Made by a program: the position numbers and the translations under genes
Notes under the pieces: generated by a model
Databases searched by the model: none
Told to the model about the DNA's origin: nothing
Seen by the model: the letters and a program-made list of their open reading frames with translations, nothing else
Part shown: positions 22,113 through 34,044 of the stretch, one piece after another
How the letters are laid out: each line of letters starts with the position of its first letter
Numbering within the stretch: position 1 is the stretch's first letter
Source of the DNA: Vespula vulgaris
Lineage: Eukaryota > Arthropoda > Insecta > Hymenoptera > Vespidae
NCBI RefSeq assembly: GCF_905475345.1
Contig: NC_066588.1
Coordinates: 869,501 to 933,500, forward strand
Length of the DNA: 64,000 bases
Reading direction: 5' to 3'

Positions 22113-22600
22113 AGAATATCGTTGAACAAAAGAAGATTTTCGATACATTTTAAACGAAAATATTGAACATTACATTAAATTTTTTCTTTACGTTAACTAA
22201 TAATAAATAAATAAATAAATATATGTATATATATGTGTATATATATATAAAAGAAACTACAAATACGACGATAATGGAAAATTTTAGATTTCTCATTTTT
22301 TTTTTTATTTTTATTTATACAAGAGAATATCAATCGAGATTCGACATATTTTAGTCTAAAATATTGAACATTAAATTACATTTTTTTTTTCTTACGTTAA
22401 CAAATAAAAGAAAAGGCAAAATAACATGAAGTAATAAAATAAAAAGGAATATATAAAAATTACTACAAATATGACGATGATAAAAATTTTTAGATTTTCT
22501 TTCTTTTTTCTTTCCCTTTTTACATTTCTATTTATATAAGTAGCTGGTTCAAAATAATTTAATCGAGATTAAAACGAGCATAAAATATATTTAGAGCTTC
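22113..22600 (+). repeat. Diverged tandem repeat, period about 211 bp
   Basis: The block beginning AGAATATC at 22113 recurs at 22324. Both copies continue through AAAATATTGAACATTA, a T-rich tract, TTACGTTAAC, an A/T microsatellite, ACTACAAATA(C/T)GACGA and a second T-rich tract. A third partial copy starts near 22560 (AATCGAGATT). The copies are clearly diverged, so the duplication is old. Confidence 0.65.
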
Positions 22601-22951
22601 TTTTCGAACGCGTTAAGCATCGAAACGAAACAAAGCAGAGGTAATAGCACTGAACATTGTTAAAGGTACACCATTTAATAGCGCGAATTTCAAAGATGCG
22701 TAACAGAGTTAACTTCAAATAGATAGGACGATACATACATATAACTAAAATATATATATATATATATATATAGCTAGCTAATTATTACTCGATTGCTTTG
22801 AGAATCTTTGAACGGTTATGGTTTCGTCAGACTATTCCAAATAGGATTTCTTTTAGACTTTCGACAAATTTTGAGCAATGTTTAGAACACGTAACATGGA
22901 AGACCTGGCACGTAGTAAGGTTTCGTACTCGATTCGAAATAAAAAGATATC

Positions 22952-22961
22952 TATACATACA

Positions 22962-22995
<34 letters not shown>

Positions 22996-23030
22996 CCTAC
23001 ATACATACATACATATATACATACATACGG
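22952..23030 (+). repeat. (ATAC)n microsatellite
   Basis: A long tetranucleotide array with a few ATATAT interruptions. The Tyr/Ile/His/Thr and Tyr/Val/Cys/Met frames on both strands at this place come from the repeat. Confidence 0.95.
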
Positions 23031-23189
23031 TTTGTATATATGATTCATTACAGTTTAAAGTCGATTTATATGCGACAAAGATGTAAAATAGACTTTGACT
23101 TACATACATACATTTACTAAGGTTGAAATGTAAATTCCTAGGTCAATAATGTATATGTATATGCATATGTATACGTATATGTACAGAGT

Positions 23190-23430
23190 GAACGAAATGT
23201 TTTTAGACCGGTCAAAAATTCCTAAGGCGACATTAAAAGACAATTATTCTCTTTCGAGACTTTTTAGGCTAATTATTTTTTTTCTCTCTTTTTTCTTTTT
23301 TTTTTTGTTTTCTTTTTTACACTCTTTAAAAATACAAGCTTAATTACAAGCTTACGAAGTTTCGAAAAAGAATAATTGATTTTTAAAATCACTTGAGAAC
23401 TTTTGTTATACTATATTTATAGAGTCTTAT
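23190..23430 (+). mobile_element. Palindromic MITE-like repeat, family A
   Basis: The left arm (23211-23274, with ACAATTATTCTCTTTCGAGA) is repeated in inverted orientation by the right arm (23352-23406, with CGAAAAAGAATAATTGATTT). A T-rich spacer lies between them. It has no coding capacity. Related arms or half-elements occur at 25440-25575, 35700-36430, 51345-51462 and 59700-59905. The family resembles short non-autonomous inverted-repeat elements. I could not identify a target-site duplication with confidence. Confidence 0.5.
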
Positions 23431-25439
23431 ATAGTTCGTAATTCGTTTGAGATAATTGTATAGATAATCCAATATATAAAGGTTTTATAGAAATGTTCAA
23501 AATGTATCATCATATCGTACGTTATCGATCCTGTGTGTCGGTGCAGCATATACAACGTTGCATCATCGGTATGGACGCTGCAGACGTTCCATGACCTTGA
23601 ACGAGCAACAGCGATACGGTCTAATGTCAGAGAGTAGAAGTCGGGGATGTGTGTTAGACAATAGGTTGGCATATTTGGTAGGTAAAGATCGGTGTCAAGG
23701 TAATAATTTCTTTGAAATATTAAGATGTAAGGTTATATTCTTTTATCTTCTTCATTTTGTTAAAGAGTATAACGCAAGTCGAGAAATTGAAAGTATTTTG
23801 TAGAATTTAAAACGATATAAAGTTGTTGGAAATAATAATAACAATCTTTCATAGAAATTATATCATAAGTTAATTACAACTCGTATGGATAGTTGATTAA
23901 CATCGAATTAATAATTAACTCTTCTTAGAATTAGAATTATTTTTTTTTATTTTTCATTTTTTCTCTTTTTGTTTGTTATGTCGGATAAATAGAAGAAAAG
24001 GAAACTACGCGATCGAGACGAATGATGGTAAATGTTTCACGTGTATTAGTATCTTCCAACAACGTGACTCGTCAACGTGAAAAGGTAATGAGCTGCGACG
24101 GTGCATTGGTCGATGGTGTAATCTTTGTTCTATCTATGCGCGATGCGTACAATGATGTATGAAACAATTTTGCGATTAGTTTATAAAAATGCTATATTTA
24201 TGTATTTATATACTGTAGTATCGCGCGCGTGTATGTGTGTGTGTGTGTACAAAAGTATATATACACATAATATGTACTATACAGTATACATAGTGCTCGT
24301 GTGATAAGCTCATCTCTCTTTCTAAGTGTTTATCACTCTAAGTAATTATACACTTTGATCGTTTCGTGGCACGAAGAGCTTAGGATATTTTTTTTTTCCT
24401 TTTTTTTTTTTTTTTTTTTTGAATAAACCAAGAGGAGGAAAAAATTTTCCATCTTCGTTGATGAATCGTGTTATATGAAATCGTTACATATATACATATA
24501 TATTGAAGACTACATCGGATATCTTATTTTCCGTTTCACGAGAAGTAAGTAGGTACGACGACTAGGGATCTACCCTTACCCGTAGGCTGGAAAAATGTTA
24601 AGAGTACCAGTCAAGGAAACCCTGCTGCAACGTTTACGCTTTTATCGATCAAACTGCCCCAGATTCTCGCACAAATTCTTTACTGTTGTTCGAACCATTC
24701 GTATTGTCTCGGTAAAACGTATATTCTTACTCACGCAGGATTAATAAATGATCCTATGCTATAAATCTTTTTGGATTTCAACAAAAGTATTGATTTATTT
24801 ATTTTTTTCTTTTGTTTCCCTTTTTTTTTTCTTCATACTTTCAACGCGTTCGAGAATTCCTATTTTTAACCCGTGTGTCTCTTTGATTATCCAATCGATC
24901 GAAAAAGGTTAATGCACTATTTTCTTTAAACCATTTTATTTCTCAAAGATGACGAGAAAAACAATTTTTCCTTTCTTCCTATATTCTTTTTTATTTTTTT
25001 TTATTTTTATTATTTTTTTTTTTTTATAGAACATTTTAATGAAAAATATATACCTCTTTATCGATTGTTAAATATCGGAAGAATTTTTTTTTTTTTTTTT
25101 TTCTTTCTATTCGTTCATTTGCACGTTTGGTGTCTCGACCTTAGGTAAATCTCTGAAGTCTTCTACTCGAAGAACACTACCGGTCTGCCGCTGGTAGACT
25201 CTCAAGACGCGAAAAGCGCTGAGCTTGCTACTCGAGTCGCAATTTTACAAGTGCTTGTCTGGCACATTCAAAGAGATCTTTTTTGTGTGAACTTTATAAC
25301 GATTTTTGGGTCATTTCTCGAGTAATTAATATATACTAATAGAAAGGATATCGAGATGGTATTATATTCTTTTTAAAAAATTATTCTAGTACGACGTTCA
25401 TTCTCTATATGTTATGCGATAGTTACGAGTATAGACTTG

Positions 25440-25575
25440 ACTAAATGTCTCTAAATGATTTTTGAAAATTGATTACCCTTTTTGGAGACTCTTCAGGCCA
25501 TTTATTTATTTTTTTTTTCAAATTGTAAAAATACAATTCTTAAGAACTTTTGGCTCACCCTATATTTATAAGGAA
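25440..25575 (+). mobile_element. Fragment of repeat family A
   Basis: This fragment shares ATTTTTGAAAATTGATTACCCTTTTTGGAGAC, CAAATTGTAAAAATAC and AAGAACTTTTGGCTCACCCTAT-like blocks (in order) with the other family A copies. It looks like one arm plus part of the centre. Confidence 0.4.
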
Positions 25576-25607
25576 CAAATCGAACGTTAATACGGATTAG
25601 AAAAAAG

Positions 25608-25644
<37 letters not shown>

Positions 25645-26095
25645 AGGAATAATTTCATAAGTCTTAAAATTTTGTTATAAATGTTGATGACAGCTAACGA
25701 GTTATAAATAATTTCACTAATCCAGTATATTTAATATTGCAGAAAGAGTCATCGCTATTTTAGAGGTTTCTTTGTCATTTCATTATTACCACACGTGCGA
25801 TGTTGGATTATTTATGCTAACGTTCCAACATTAGTGAATAAATTATCTACGCGTTCATCGAATGCGTATAGATGTCGTATGAACTTACCGTTCAAATTCT
25901 CCTCGCGTATATTTTGTGTACGTACGTATGTACTATGTATGTATGTCTGTATGTATATATATATAGTTCTGACCCAGAAGTTTAAAACCACTTTCAAAAT
26001 TGATTTCGTTGCGTCGAAAAAAGAGAATGGATGTTGTAGTAGTCGCTAGGAGGATTCAAATTGGACCAAGTTGGGGTCACGAAGTTTGATATACA

Positions 26096-26142
<47 letters not shown>

Positions 26143-26766
26143 AGTAGAGCACATATTTCTTCAAGTACTATCTTCAATACCTTCGATACCTTCGATAAAA
26201 GTTTTCCCTTTTGTATCACGTCGAATAATCGATAAGACACAGTCGAGGTGCACTTTGACTGAAAATAAAACGATAACTCTCCAAGACAAAAGAAAATTTC
26301 TTTAGTTCATTCGTTCGGGATGAATGTTGAAGAATTTCTTTTTTTTTTTTTTTTTTATTAAGATAGTTGGTATATACAACACACGACGAATCAATGATAG
26401 TTGATGTCATGAATCGTAGAAATTTAGTGGCCCTTATTTAATCGTGGCTCGAATGAAGAAAGGGGAGGGTTATAGTGTCGGTGACACGAAGAAGAGCGTT
26501 CCAATTAAGAGGACTCCTTAACAAGGAACTCCTCGAAGGCACTTCCTCTACCGTCGTTCTTATCTATTTACTTTCGTCGGCTTTTGGTATCAAACAGCTT
26601 TCGCGAATCTTTCCGCACAGAGACTATCTCTTTGACTCCGTCGTTAGTAGCGTCTGATAATTTGCTTAAACTTTTTGAATATTAAAACGTTTGTATCTGT
26701 GTGTGAAATGTTGCTGCGCTAGAAATAATTGGCTAGAATCTGTCGAGGTCAAAACAATTAAGTTTC

Positions 26767-26825
<59 letters not shown>

Positions 26826-27591
26826 ATAAAATCAATTTTATTTCATTTCTGGTTTTCCTGTTTTTTCTCTTGTAGGAAATTTTTTCGAAGGATCACACGG
26901 CAGATTATAGAGTATAAACAATTGCAATATTAATACGTGTTAGAAATAATTGATTAGGATTTGTCGTGATAATTTTTATTACTATTATTATTAATTAAAT
27001 TTTATTTCATTTCTTTTCTTCCTCTTTAGAAAATTTTCTTAAAGAATTAAGACGACAGGTTAGAAATGATCGCAATATTACTAAGTCACAGGTTCATTGT
27101 TCATATCTATGATCGTTTTCTTTTTTTGATGTTAATTATTTGAATTTAAATTTGAATTTTACAAAAAAGAAAGTGTATCGATTGGAAAGATACGAGCTTC
27201 GTAATCGAGATCGTAATCATAGACTTTGATCATTGGTTGGATTTTATTGTAGCTATAAACGATTGAAATATCATTGAGCAGAGCGTACTGTGTCTTCTTG
27301 GGGTCTACGAGATGTGCGTCGTCGTTTTGGCCGATGGTGTTTCTCACTGCCGAGACGGTTTCATCGATCCATTCACTCTCACTACCGTTTACGTTGCCAG
27401 GCCTCTGACTCTAAGCCTCCCTTCCTCTTTCTCTCCTCTCCCCCATTTCCTCTCCAATCTCCTTCCCTCCATCTTATCCTTCCTCCTCTTTCAAGAAAAC
27501 AACCACCTTAGCTTCTTTTATCGTACGTACGATTCGTCGTTGCCCTTTTCATCTTTTTCTTTTTTTTCTCCTTTTTATCTTTATTACTATT

Positions 27592-27641
27592 GTTTTCTTT
27601 TCTTTTCTTTTCTTTTCTTTTCTTTTCTTTTCTTTTCTTTT
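27592..27641 (+). repeat. (TTTTC)n pentanucleotide array
   Basis: About ten nearly perfect TTTTC units inside a longer pyrimidine tract. It is the source of the Lys/Arg/Glu-rich minus-strand frame at this place. Confidence 0.95.
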
Positions 27642-28081
27642 GTATTTCTTTGCTCTTTCATTTTCCCTTTGACGTTGTTTTCTACGAAGTCCCTTTGAGA
27701 ATGCGAAAGTTCTTTGTATTAAAATAAAATACAAAAATAAAAAAGAAATGAAACATTTATTAGGTTGATAACGAAAGAACTTGAGTTTTAACTCGGTCAA
27801 TCTAAACGCACCTTTAAAATTTGTCTTGACGGATATTATATAGTGTAGGCATAGGTAGTCTATAAATCATTGTAAGATCAGCACTTAAACCATTTACCAC
27901 ACCCCTCTTTGGCCTGACCTACAAATCGAAAGGTGGGCGCGACGCAACCCTACATAGAATACTATCCTTTAACCTTTCGTACCGATTAACTGAAAATAAT
28001 AGGAGAAGGGGTAATAGGTGATAGCAATTGACTTTTCGCATACGATATCTTGTCTTTCACAAATTATTTCGCAAGTTATAC

Positions 28082-28124
<43 letters not shown>

Positions 28125-28408
28125 TACACGTGCGGTGTGTGTGTGTACATTGGCATAGATTGGACATTGATTCAAAAGTACTTTGTAATTGAAAGTGAAA
28201 TCTAATTATATACGAGCATCGTTATTAAACGCCACTTTCGAAATTCTCTCTTTCTATTGATTTGTAAACTCGATTATTATTAGAATATTCTCATAATCAT
28301 TATCATTTTAATAACTCATTATCGATCTTTCTGTTATCTTCATTATATCTCATCTTATTCAGTGAACTAGACTCGTAATAAAATCTGTTATCTGATATAT
28401 GTATACGT

Positions 28409-28409
<1 letters not shown>

Positions 28410-28461
<52 letters not shown>
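28410..28461. repeat. Long (AT)n microsatellite
   Basis: About 26 AT units in an almost perfect run. Comparable runs occur at 26100-26137, 28083-28122 and 52331-52375. Confidence 0.95.
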
Positions 28462-28465
<4 letters not shown>

Positions 28466-28859
28466 GATAAATATCATATTCGTCTATTTCGTAAAGCCAC
28501 ATGTCTTCTCAAAATACTATCATCCTGGTAGACTGATCTTTAACGTACGTATACATTTACTTAAAAAATATGAAAAAGAATAAAAATAATAATAAAATAA
28601 ATCTTAAGTCAAAAGGTGAAACTTAATCGATCAACCCTCTTTCTAACTCTTTCTCTCTTACAAAGTTCTTGCAATTTTCTAGCAGGTTAACAACCCTTGC
28701 TCGACTTTTTATAGCCCAAAGTGCAAACTCGTTCCGTCTCTCTTTTCTCCCTCTCTCTTTCTCTTTCTACATCATCGATCGCATATTAAATCTAAGTTAA
28801 TTCTGGAGGAGTTTGAACCGTGGTCCATTTATAAACGGTAAGAAGTTCTCTGCTCTCTC

Positions 28860-28862
28860 TCC

Positions 28863-28909
<47 letters not shown>
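28860..28909. repeat. (CT)n microsatellite
   Basis: A CT dinucleotide run on the plus strand. Other large CT/GA runs in the same transcription unit lie at 33980-34041, 41161-41209, 53496-53547 and 54731-54806. Confidence 0.95.
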
Positions 28910-28915
<6 letters not shown>

Positions 28916-29027
28916 TTTTTATCTTGATCGGCCAATAACATTCTTACGAGGGATTATCTAAAAGGGTCAACCGAGGTTACGTCTCCTCCTCTTCTTTTTT
29001 TGCATCTTCATTTAGGCCACGTCGTTG

Positions 29028-29470
29028 ATAGCAAAGACAGATTGGCTGAGTTTCAAAATGTCTTCAAAGAAATCGTGCAAAAGAATTGATTAGGAAAAAA
29101 TCGACGGTGATGGCTACAATCGTGTTTTTATTTATCATTACATTTTTTTCTTTCTTTTCTCTCTCTCTCTCTCTCTTTGTTTTTTTTTTTTTTTCAAGAG
29201 AAGGGTAAGACAGAGTTTCAGAATATTTCAGAAAAGGCCGCGCAAAAGTTAGTGATTAGAAAAAAATTAGTAATTACCATGATCATACAAAAAAATCTAA
29301 ATTTTTTATTTTCATTTATTTATTTACTTATTTTTTTTTTTTTTAAGAGAGAATGGGGGAAGGAAAGAATTTTAAAATGTCTATAAGAACAAGTGATGTA
29401 GAAAATTTGATTGGGAAAAAATCGGACAACGATGATCATAGTTTTTTTGTTATCCTCTTAACTTTGTTCT
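29028..29470 (+). repeat. Three diverged tandem copies of a ~155-bp unit
   Basis: Units begin near 29028, 29190 and 29340. Each runs through a purine-rich start, a GAGTTTCA(A/G)AAT or GAATTTTAAAAT block, a GTGATTAGAAAAAA-like block, a GATGATCAT-like block and then a T-rich tract. Short Lys-rich frames across the units are by-products. Confidence 0.55.
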
Positions 29471-29539
29471 TCTTTCTTCTTTATCTTTTTTTCTTTCTTT
29501 TAAAAAACAAAAGAAACAAGATTAAGAAGAAGAAGTAGC

Positions 29540-29760
29540 CTTTCGGGTAAGTTCGCGGGCTACGTGCCGTGGCCACGCGGTCTCATTGCCAAATATGGCC
29601 GCCCGCAGTATTCTTAGCACTGCTCGGAGAACGAACGACACTCGACGGAGTCGGCCGAACGAACGACGACGTGTGCCGTCTCGAGAATTGGCTTCTCTTC
29701 TTTACTAAGAGATGGCTAGAAACGAAGATCGGTGAGATAAATACACCGATGAATTTCGAG
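29540..29760 (+). promoter_or_regulatory. GC-richer island with CArG box, possible alternative first exon
   Basis: This is one of the most GC- and CpG-rich patches in the large intron. It contains CCAAATATGG (29589-29598), a perfect CC(A/T)6GG CArG box, which is the SRF/MEF2-class site. It also contains an AUG-initiated 37-codon frame from 29595 and a good donor CG|GTGAGA near 29730. It may be an alternative promoter and first exon of PPP2R3 or an intronic enhancer. Confidence 0.3.
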
Positions 29761-29770
29761 ATCTCGATAG

Positions 29771-29784
29771 ATCGACCAACCTAG

Positions 29785-29833
<49 letters not shown>

Positions 29834-32160
29834 ATTCCTAGATTTTTTTTTTTAGAATCAGTAAATTCGTGGAAAAGGTCATCGAGCTCGTTCATCTCAC
29901 GAAGATGTTGCTACATCTTCTCAATTTGATTTTACAGTAGGGTAGGACAGGTGAAAGAAAAAGTAAAACAAAAGGGGGGGAAGACAAAAGTCGTGTGCAG
30001 TGCAAAAAATGCAATGTGCAGAAATCATAGTTACGAGTTCGTTGCATTAGTATTTTTCTTTTTTTTTTCTTTCTTTCTTCTTTTTTTCTTTCTCTCTACT
30101 AAAACTCGTTAGGTGCGTTAATTAACAGACCAGGATTTAATTAATCGTTAACTCTCTACGACGTAATTTTTTGTCTATCAAACAAATTATGTAACGTGAA
30201 AGTTTAGTATTACATATGTATTACTATAGTATAGTATATTAAGTATAATTAGCTTAATACGAGTATAATTATACTATATATGATATATAATATAAAATTT
30301 TATACTATCTTTTAATTCACTATTATTTTATACTATTATTATTAATATAATAACAATATACTGTAAAATAATATAGCGTAGTATAGTGTAACGGTATAAA
30401 ATAATATAGTATGATAATAATATAGTATAAAAAAAAAAAAATGGGAGAAGAAAAGAAACAAGAAAAAGAATTGTGAAACACTTTGTATATGAAGTAACAA
30501 CTAAGTTCGTGTCGATGAAACTTACACAAAATATAGAAATATAAGCGTGCATTTGACTTAAAAGTTATATAACATTATAGAGGGTTAACCTAACGTAAAA
30601 AAAATTCCCTGACCCAAATCGAAAATCGATTGATTCGTTATAATTATTTATAAAGTATCTTCGGAAGGAAGGAAAGAAGTAGCATAAAAGAAAAAGAAGA
30701 AAAAAAAAACAAAAAAAACAAAAGAACAGAAAAGAAAAATATAAGAACGAGTAAAAACTGTGTATGATCGAATAAGGGCAAACTTATTACCCGCTGATCG
30801 AACCTAAATCCCCGTAGTGATTCATCTTTTTTAATGGATTCATGAGCGTCCTTCTGTCAGTCCTTGAACAGAAGTGCACCCGTTAGCTCGACGAAATCGT
30901 GAAACGAAAGAGAACACTTCTGTCGCCAAAAACGGCGAGTCACAGAGTTTCCATTATATCGTCTTGTTACTCAGTCGAGGCCTCGTACCGATAATCGTGT
31001 CTCTTTGATGTTGTGTTCCAATTTTTTTCTTCTTTTTTTCTTTTTATCCTCTTTTTTTTTTGTAAAGTGAATTGTGCCGTTCAATTTTTTACTCGAATAT
31101 AATCGTATATGTCTCTTTTTCTCTCTTTCTCTTTCTCTTTGTAAAAGTAAGATATGTATCCTAAACATATTAATATCTTAATATATAGAGAGAGAGAGAG
31201 ACAGAAAACATGATGAATTTAATTAATTATCTTCTTTGAATCCTGTTAACGATAGCAATTAAAAGAGGAATCTTTTTCACCTCCCGAAAGGTGCCAGCAC
31301 GTAGACAAATTTTAAATACTCGTAAATAGAATACACCAGCACCATCGCCACCATCACCACCGACATCACCACCACCATCACCATCACCATCACCGTCATT
31401 GAACGTTGTTCCAGAGAGCTCTGCCTGCAGGTCTATCGCGACGATACTCGCTCGCTTTAACGCCAATTAGGCGATAATTAATTGATCGTCGGGAACAGCC
31501 AACGAGGTTATTAGGGTCACAGCTAGTCGTTCCACGTACGGAGTGGACTCGTACCCAAAGCTATGAGAGAGAAGACCCTTCGTGTACACTATACACACAC
31601 ACACACACACACATATATATATGTATGTATGTATGTATATATATACCATAAATGTTCCCTGATCTTCTTCAGGAAGTTATGAAAGCCTTCTTTACATTCT
31701 CTTTTTCTTTTTCTCAAACTCGATTCGAATCCATTGGTATAACTCGTACGATTATAATATATTCACCAAAGACATTCTCATTCAACGTCTCTTAAACTAT
31801 TTATCTTTATCGAATATTCCAAGTTAATGGTTCGTATGAATCTCTCGAAAATAAAAGATATTATTCAGCTTGGTGTTGGAGAAATATATAAATCTATGGA
31901 GGTTACGATCGATACGCGTTATGTATTTATACATTGTAAGATTACTCCTACGTAGATCTTCCTATTCCTAATGGAATCCTTATAATGTGTTGTAATAAAC
32001 ATGGAAATATGACAAGGATACTTCTTCTAGACATACCTGTCATAAACGGAAATTTTCATTAGCAAAAGCGACGATACAATCGGTTGTGATGCAACTTTGA
32101 GAAGGAAGATGGATTAGTAAAGTTATTATATACCTCGTGCATAAATCAGAAGTATTGTTT
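29771..32160 (+). other. PPP2R3 intron 1, third part
   Basis: This segment has a (TAGA)n-(GA)n tract at 29785-29831, an AT-rich TATAGTA-motif region (30220-30435), a (CAC/CAT)n trinucleotide tract (31337-31400), (CA)n-(TA)n at 31593-31645 and a less AT-rich patch at 30800-30985. No coding exon is supported. Confidence 0.5.
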
Positions 32161-32725
32161 AGGTATTATTGATTTATAGAATCAGTTGTTTTACGACGTT
32201 CTCTCTTCAACGTATAGATCTTTTTCTTTTTAATTTTTTATTTTATTTTATTTCTACTTTATCTTCTTCGATCAAAAAGATATTGATCGGCATATTATAT
32301 TTTTCACATATCAAAAGTATCGTTTACGTATTATTGATCTATAGAATCAACTGTTTTATGACGTTTTCTCCTGAACGTATCAATCTTTCTTTTCTCCTTT
32401 TTCTTTTTTTTTTTTTTACTTTAGAGGATTGATGGGCATATTATTCTTTGTATATATGTGTGCGTTATTGATCTACAGAATCAGCTGTTTTTTTGTTATC
32501 TTTCTTTACGCATATTAATTTATGCGCGTGTGTGCGTTCGTAGCTTTATTTTTTCAATTACAAAAATATTGATGAGTATATTACACTTTTCATATATCAA
32601 AAGTATCGTTCCTTTTTCTTTTTTTTCTTTTTTTTTCTTCTTTTAAGGGACAAATGGGAGTGGTATTATTGATCTACAAAATCAGCTGATTTTTTTTCTG
32701 ACATTCTTCTCTACGCACATTGGCT
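32160..32725 (+). repeat. Four diverged tandem copies of a ~135-200-bp unit
   Basis: Copies start near 32165, 32329, 32463 and 32665 with TATTATTGAT(C/T)TA(T/C)A(G/A)AATCA(G/A)CTG. Each continues through a T-rich tract and an (A/G)TTGAT(G/C)(G/A)GCATATTA-like block. Three copies then share ATATCAAAAGTATCG or a remnant of it. Unit length varies through expansion of the T-rich tract. The frames at 32169-32646 follow this repeat and are not genes. Confidence 0.7.
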
Positions 32726-33977
32726 TATTTCTTATTTCTTTTATTTAAAAAAAATATTTTTCTAGCTTACTTTCTCAATCAGGTTCACCCACGTTATCGA
32801 CGACGATACATTATGATTGTTAAACGCGTATAACAGATAAAGATAGAGCTGCATGCACGTGCTGCATTTTCGCGTCGTTGCGAATCCGTTACATCCGTTT
32901 ATGGTTCGTATCGGTTGTCGATCGATATGGAAAGTCAGCACGGAAAAGGCGAGTCTCGATCTCTTCGGGGAATTCTTTTTTCTCCTTTCCCCTCCCCCAC
33001 TCTCCACTCCACTTTTTCACTCGTTTCTAATTCTATTCTTTAACATGAGATTGTTTCCTTTAGATTCGATGACAACAACAAAAAAAAAAAAAGAAAAAAA
33101 AAGATCACGAACAATCGATCGATCGTTGCTCGACATCGAAAAATAACAAATCGTAAGTCCGATATAAAGGCACGAAGTGATCAGACCGATCTACCTACGC
33201 TTAATTTGCATTAAGTATGATTGCGGAATTGTTGCACTATACTTTACCGTGTATTATTTTATTTTTATTACGGCCATCACCTACTTGCGAATCTCTTGAA
33301 AATACTTGCTTACTATATTATGCCTTAGAATCTGAAAAAGTAAAAAAATTAAAAATAAATAAAAAAATTAATTTCTTAGGTCGATATCGTATAGGTAATG
33401 AATTTTTTTTTAATATTTTTTTCTCTCTTTCTCTCTTTTTTTTTTTATTACTTTTTCTTTTTTTTCTTTTCTCTCTTTTTTTTTTTTTTATTTAAATGAA
33501 GTTTACATCAGTAGTAATGATTTATTTGCTGGTTTGTAACCCATCCGACGCTCAGAAAATCTATTCCATTCCATTGGTGGTACTTTCTGTAAGAGAGTAC
33601 AATAACCTGTGGTATAGTGGAATTTAACGAGAAACGTTGTCGATTTATGTACGGTGTCGTTTTACCGCAAAAGAATGGCGCATACCAAGCTTGGTAGTGG
33701 CTTTACCATATGTAAATCGAAGCAACCGATATGTATATATATGTGTGTGTGTATTACGTATGTATGTATGTATGTATGTATGTATGTATGTATGTATGTG
33801 TATGTATATAACACTTGCCATTCACAAGTATATCTCGAACGGTAGCGTAGGTGTTGTAGATTTACATGAAGTTTCGCATCGCTTTAAATTTACCGTTAAT
33901 CGTGTCTTTTAGGCTCTTGCAACGTCCTAATCTCTCTTTACCGTCCTAGATTCGCAATTAGATTTCGTAGGAAGACA

Positions 33978-34044
<67 letters not shown>

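Larger units (their letters stand above)
21392..25450 (+). other. PPP2R3 intron 1, first part
   Basis: No supported gene lies here. The segment has a (CCA)n tract (21409-21437), a diverged tandem duplication of about 211 bp (22113-22545), a large (ATAC)n array (22952-23030), a palindromic MITE-like repeat (23190-23430), T-runs (24390-24420, 25087-25102) and less AT-rich patches at 24540-24720 and 25135-25265 that hold no long frame. Short frames here are low-complexity or microsatellite-derived. Confidence 0.5.
25576..29027 (+). other. PPP2R3 intron 1, second part
   Basis: No supported gene lies here. Simple repeats dominate: (GA)n at 25614-25642, (TA)n at 26100-26137, (ATT)n at 26771-26823, (CTTTT)n at 27592-27641, (TA)n at 28083-28122 and 28410-28461, and (CT)n at 28860-28909. 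The patches 26470-26660 and 27285-27420 are less AT-rich and may be regulatory. Frames across them were examined and rejected. Confidence 0.5.

Noticed and set aside
22798..23120. Tyr/Ile/His/Thr-rich frames on both strands
   Set aside because: They are translations of the (ATAC)n microsatellite.
27159..27511. Frames over a less AT-rich patch (for example one reading CVVVLADGVSHCRDGFIDPF)
   Set aside because: They have ordinary composition for about 35 residues, but no family is recognisable. Two overlapping frames look equally open, and they run into a pyrimidine tract. There is not enough to call an exon.
27549..27800. Lys/Arg/Glu-rich minus-strand frame of 83 codons
   Set aside because: It comes from the (TTTTC)n array.
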